Shown in pieces: positions 5,058 to 5,203 of a stretch of 5,203 nucleotides of DNA. Below the pieces are notes generated by a model, which was not told the DNA's origin, made no database searches, and saw only the letters and a list, made by a program, of their open reading frames with translations. The DNA comes from UMGS882 sp045598975 (lineage in GTDB: Bacteria > Bacillota > Clostridia > Oscillospirales > CAG-382): assembly GCA_045598975.1 (NCBI GenBank), contig JAZRVE010000069.1, positions 1 through 5,203 of the forward strand. The letters run 5' to 3'. How positions within the stretch are numbered: position 1 is the stretch's first letter; each line of letters opens with the position of its first letter. Made by a program: the position numbers and the translations under genes.

Positions 5058-5203
5058 GGATAGGACAACATCTCGTATAGCCCGTCCCTTTGTACATATC
5101 ATCAATATCCGGCACTACGCCGCCGTTTGTGCTATGTAACGCATCCGTGCCGCACGGTATGGAGTTTGTGCGTATCCTGCACCGATGCCGCCGTGATAAC
5201 GAC
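5058..5203 (-). repeat. Inverted repeat arm (module B/C), right copy, runs off the window
   Basis: This is the reverse complement of the left arm 120-264, with one single-base indel. The match still holds at the last base of the window, so the element continues to the right, perhaps into an inverted module A. It starts exactly after the end of module D (5057), whereas in copy 1 unrelated sequence follows module D. Its inner part also pairs with the direct module C copy at 4796-4852. I see no gene in the 680 nt from the addB stop to here. Confidence 0.8.

Noticed and set aside
4809..5139. Small forward frames of 84 and 60 residues
   Set aside because: They run through module D hairpins and the inverted arm, lack ribosome binding sites and have no recognisable protein features.

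Overview
The window is about 5.2 kb of fairly GC-rich DNA (roughly 55% by eye). It carries a two-gene unit, spoIIR-addB, set between blocks of modular, hairpin-rich repeat DNA. SpoIIR occurs only in endospore formers, and AddB is the Firmicutes-type RecBCD counterpart. The host is therefore most likely a spore-forming Firmicute, probably a GC-rich member of the Clostridia. The sequence does not allow a closer placement.

Layout. Positions 1-388 are non-coding repeat DNA: a compact hairpin module (1-114), an arm that recurs inverted at the far right end (120-264), a variable hairpin (283-314) and a conserved tail (315-388). Positions 389-589 hold a strong 14-bp hairpin, a 16-nt direct repeat, a very good SigA-type promoter with a perfect palindrome in its spacer (474-502), and an 80-nt leader. 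spoIIR (590-1231) and addB (1255-4521) follow on the + strand, 23 nt apart, each with a good ribosome binding site, and look like one operon. After addB come a near-perfect second copy of the first repeat module (4587-4700), an intrinsic terminator (4744-4774), second copies of the other modules with changed hairpins (4797-5057), and an inverted arm running to the window edge (5058-5203).

How the genes relate. SpoIIR is the exported forespore signal that triggers pro-SigmaE processing in the mother cell. AddB is a subunit of the AddAB helicase-nuclease that processes double-strand breaks. There is no known biochemical link; what the sequence shows is shared transcription. addA, usually next to addB, does not begin within the 680 nt after it.

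The unusual material is the repeat family. Module A is 113/114 identical on both sides of the operon. A 145-nt arm recurs in inverted orientation. One hairpin slot is filled by unrelated but perfectly or near-perfectly paired stems that end at exactly the same junction. This looks like a non-autonomous, structured dispersed element. I see no transposase, CRISPR array, tRNA or rRNA.
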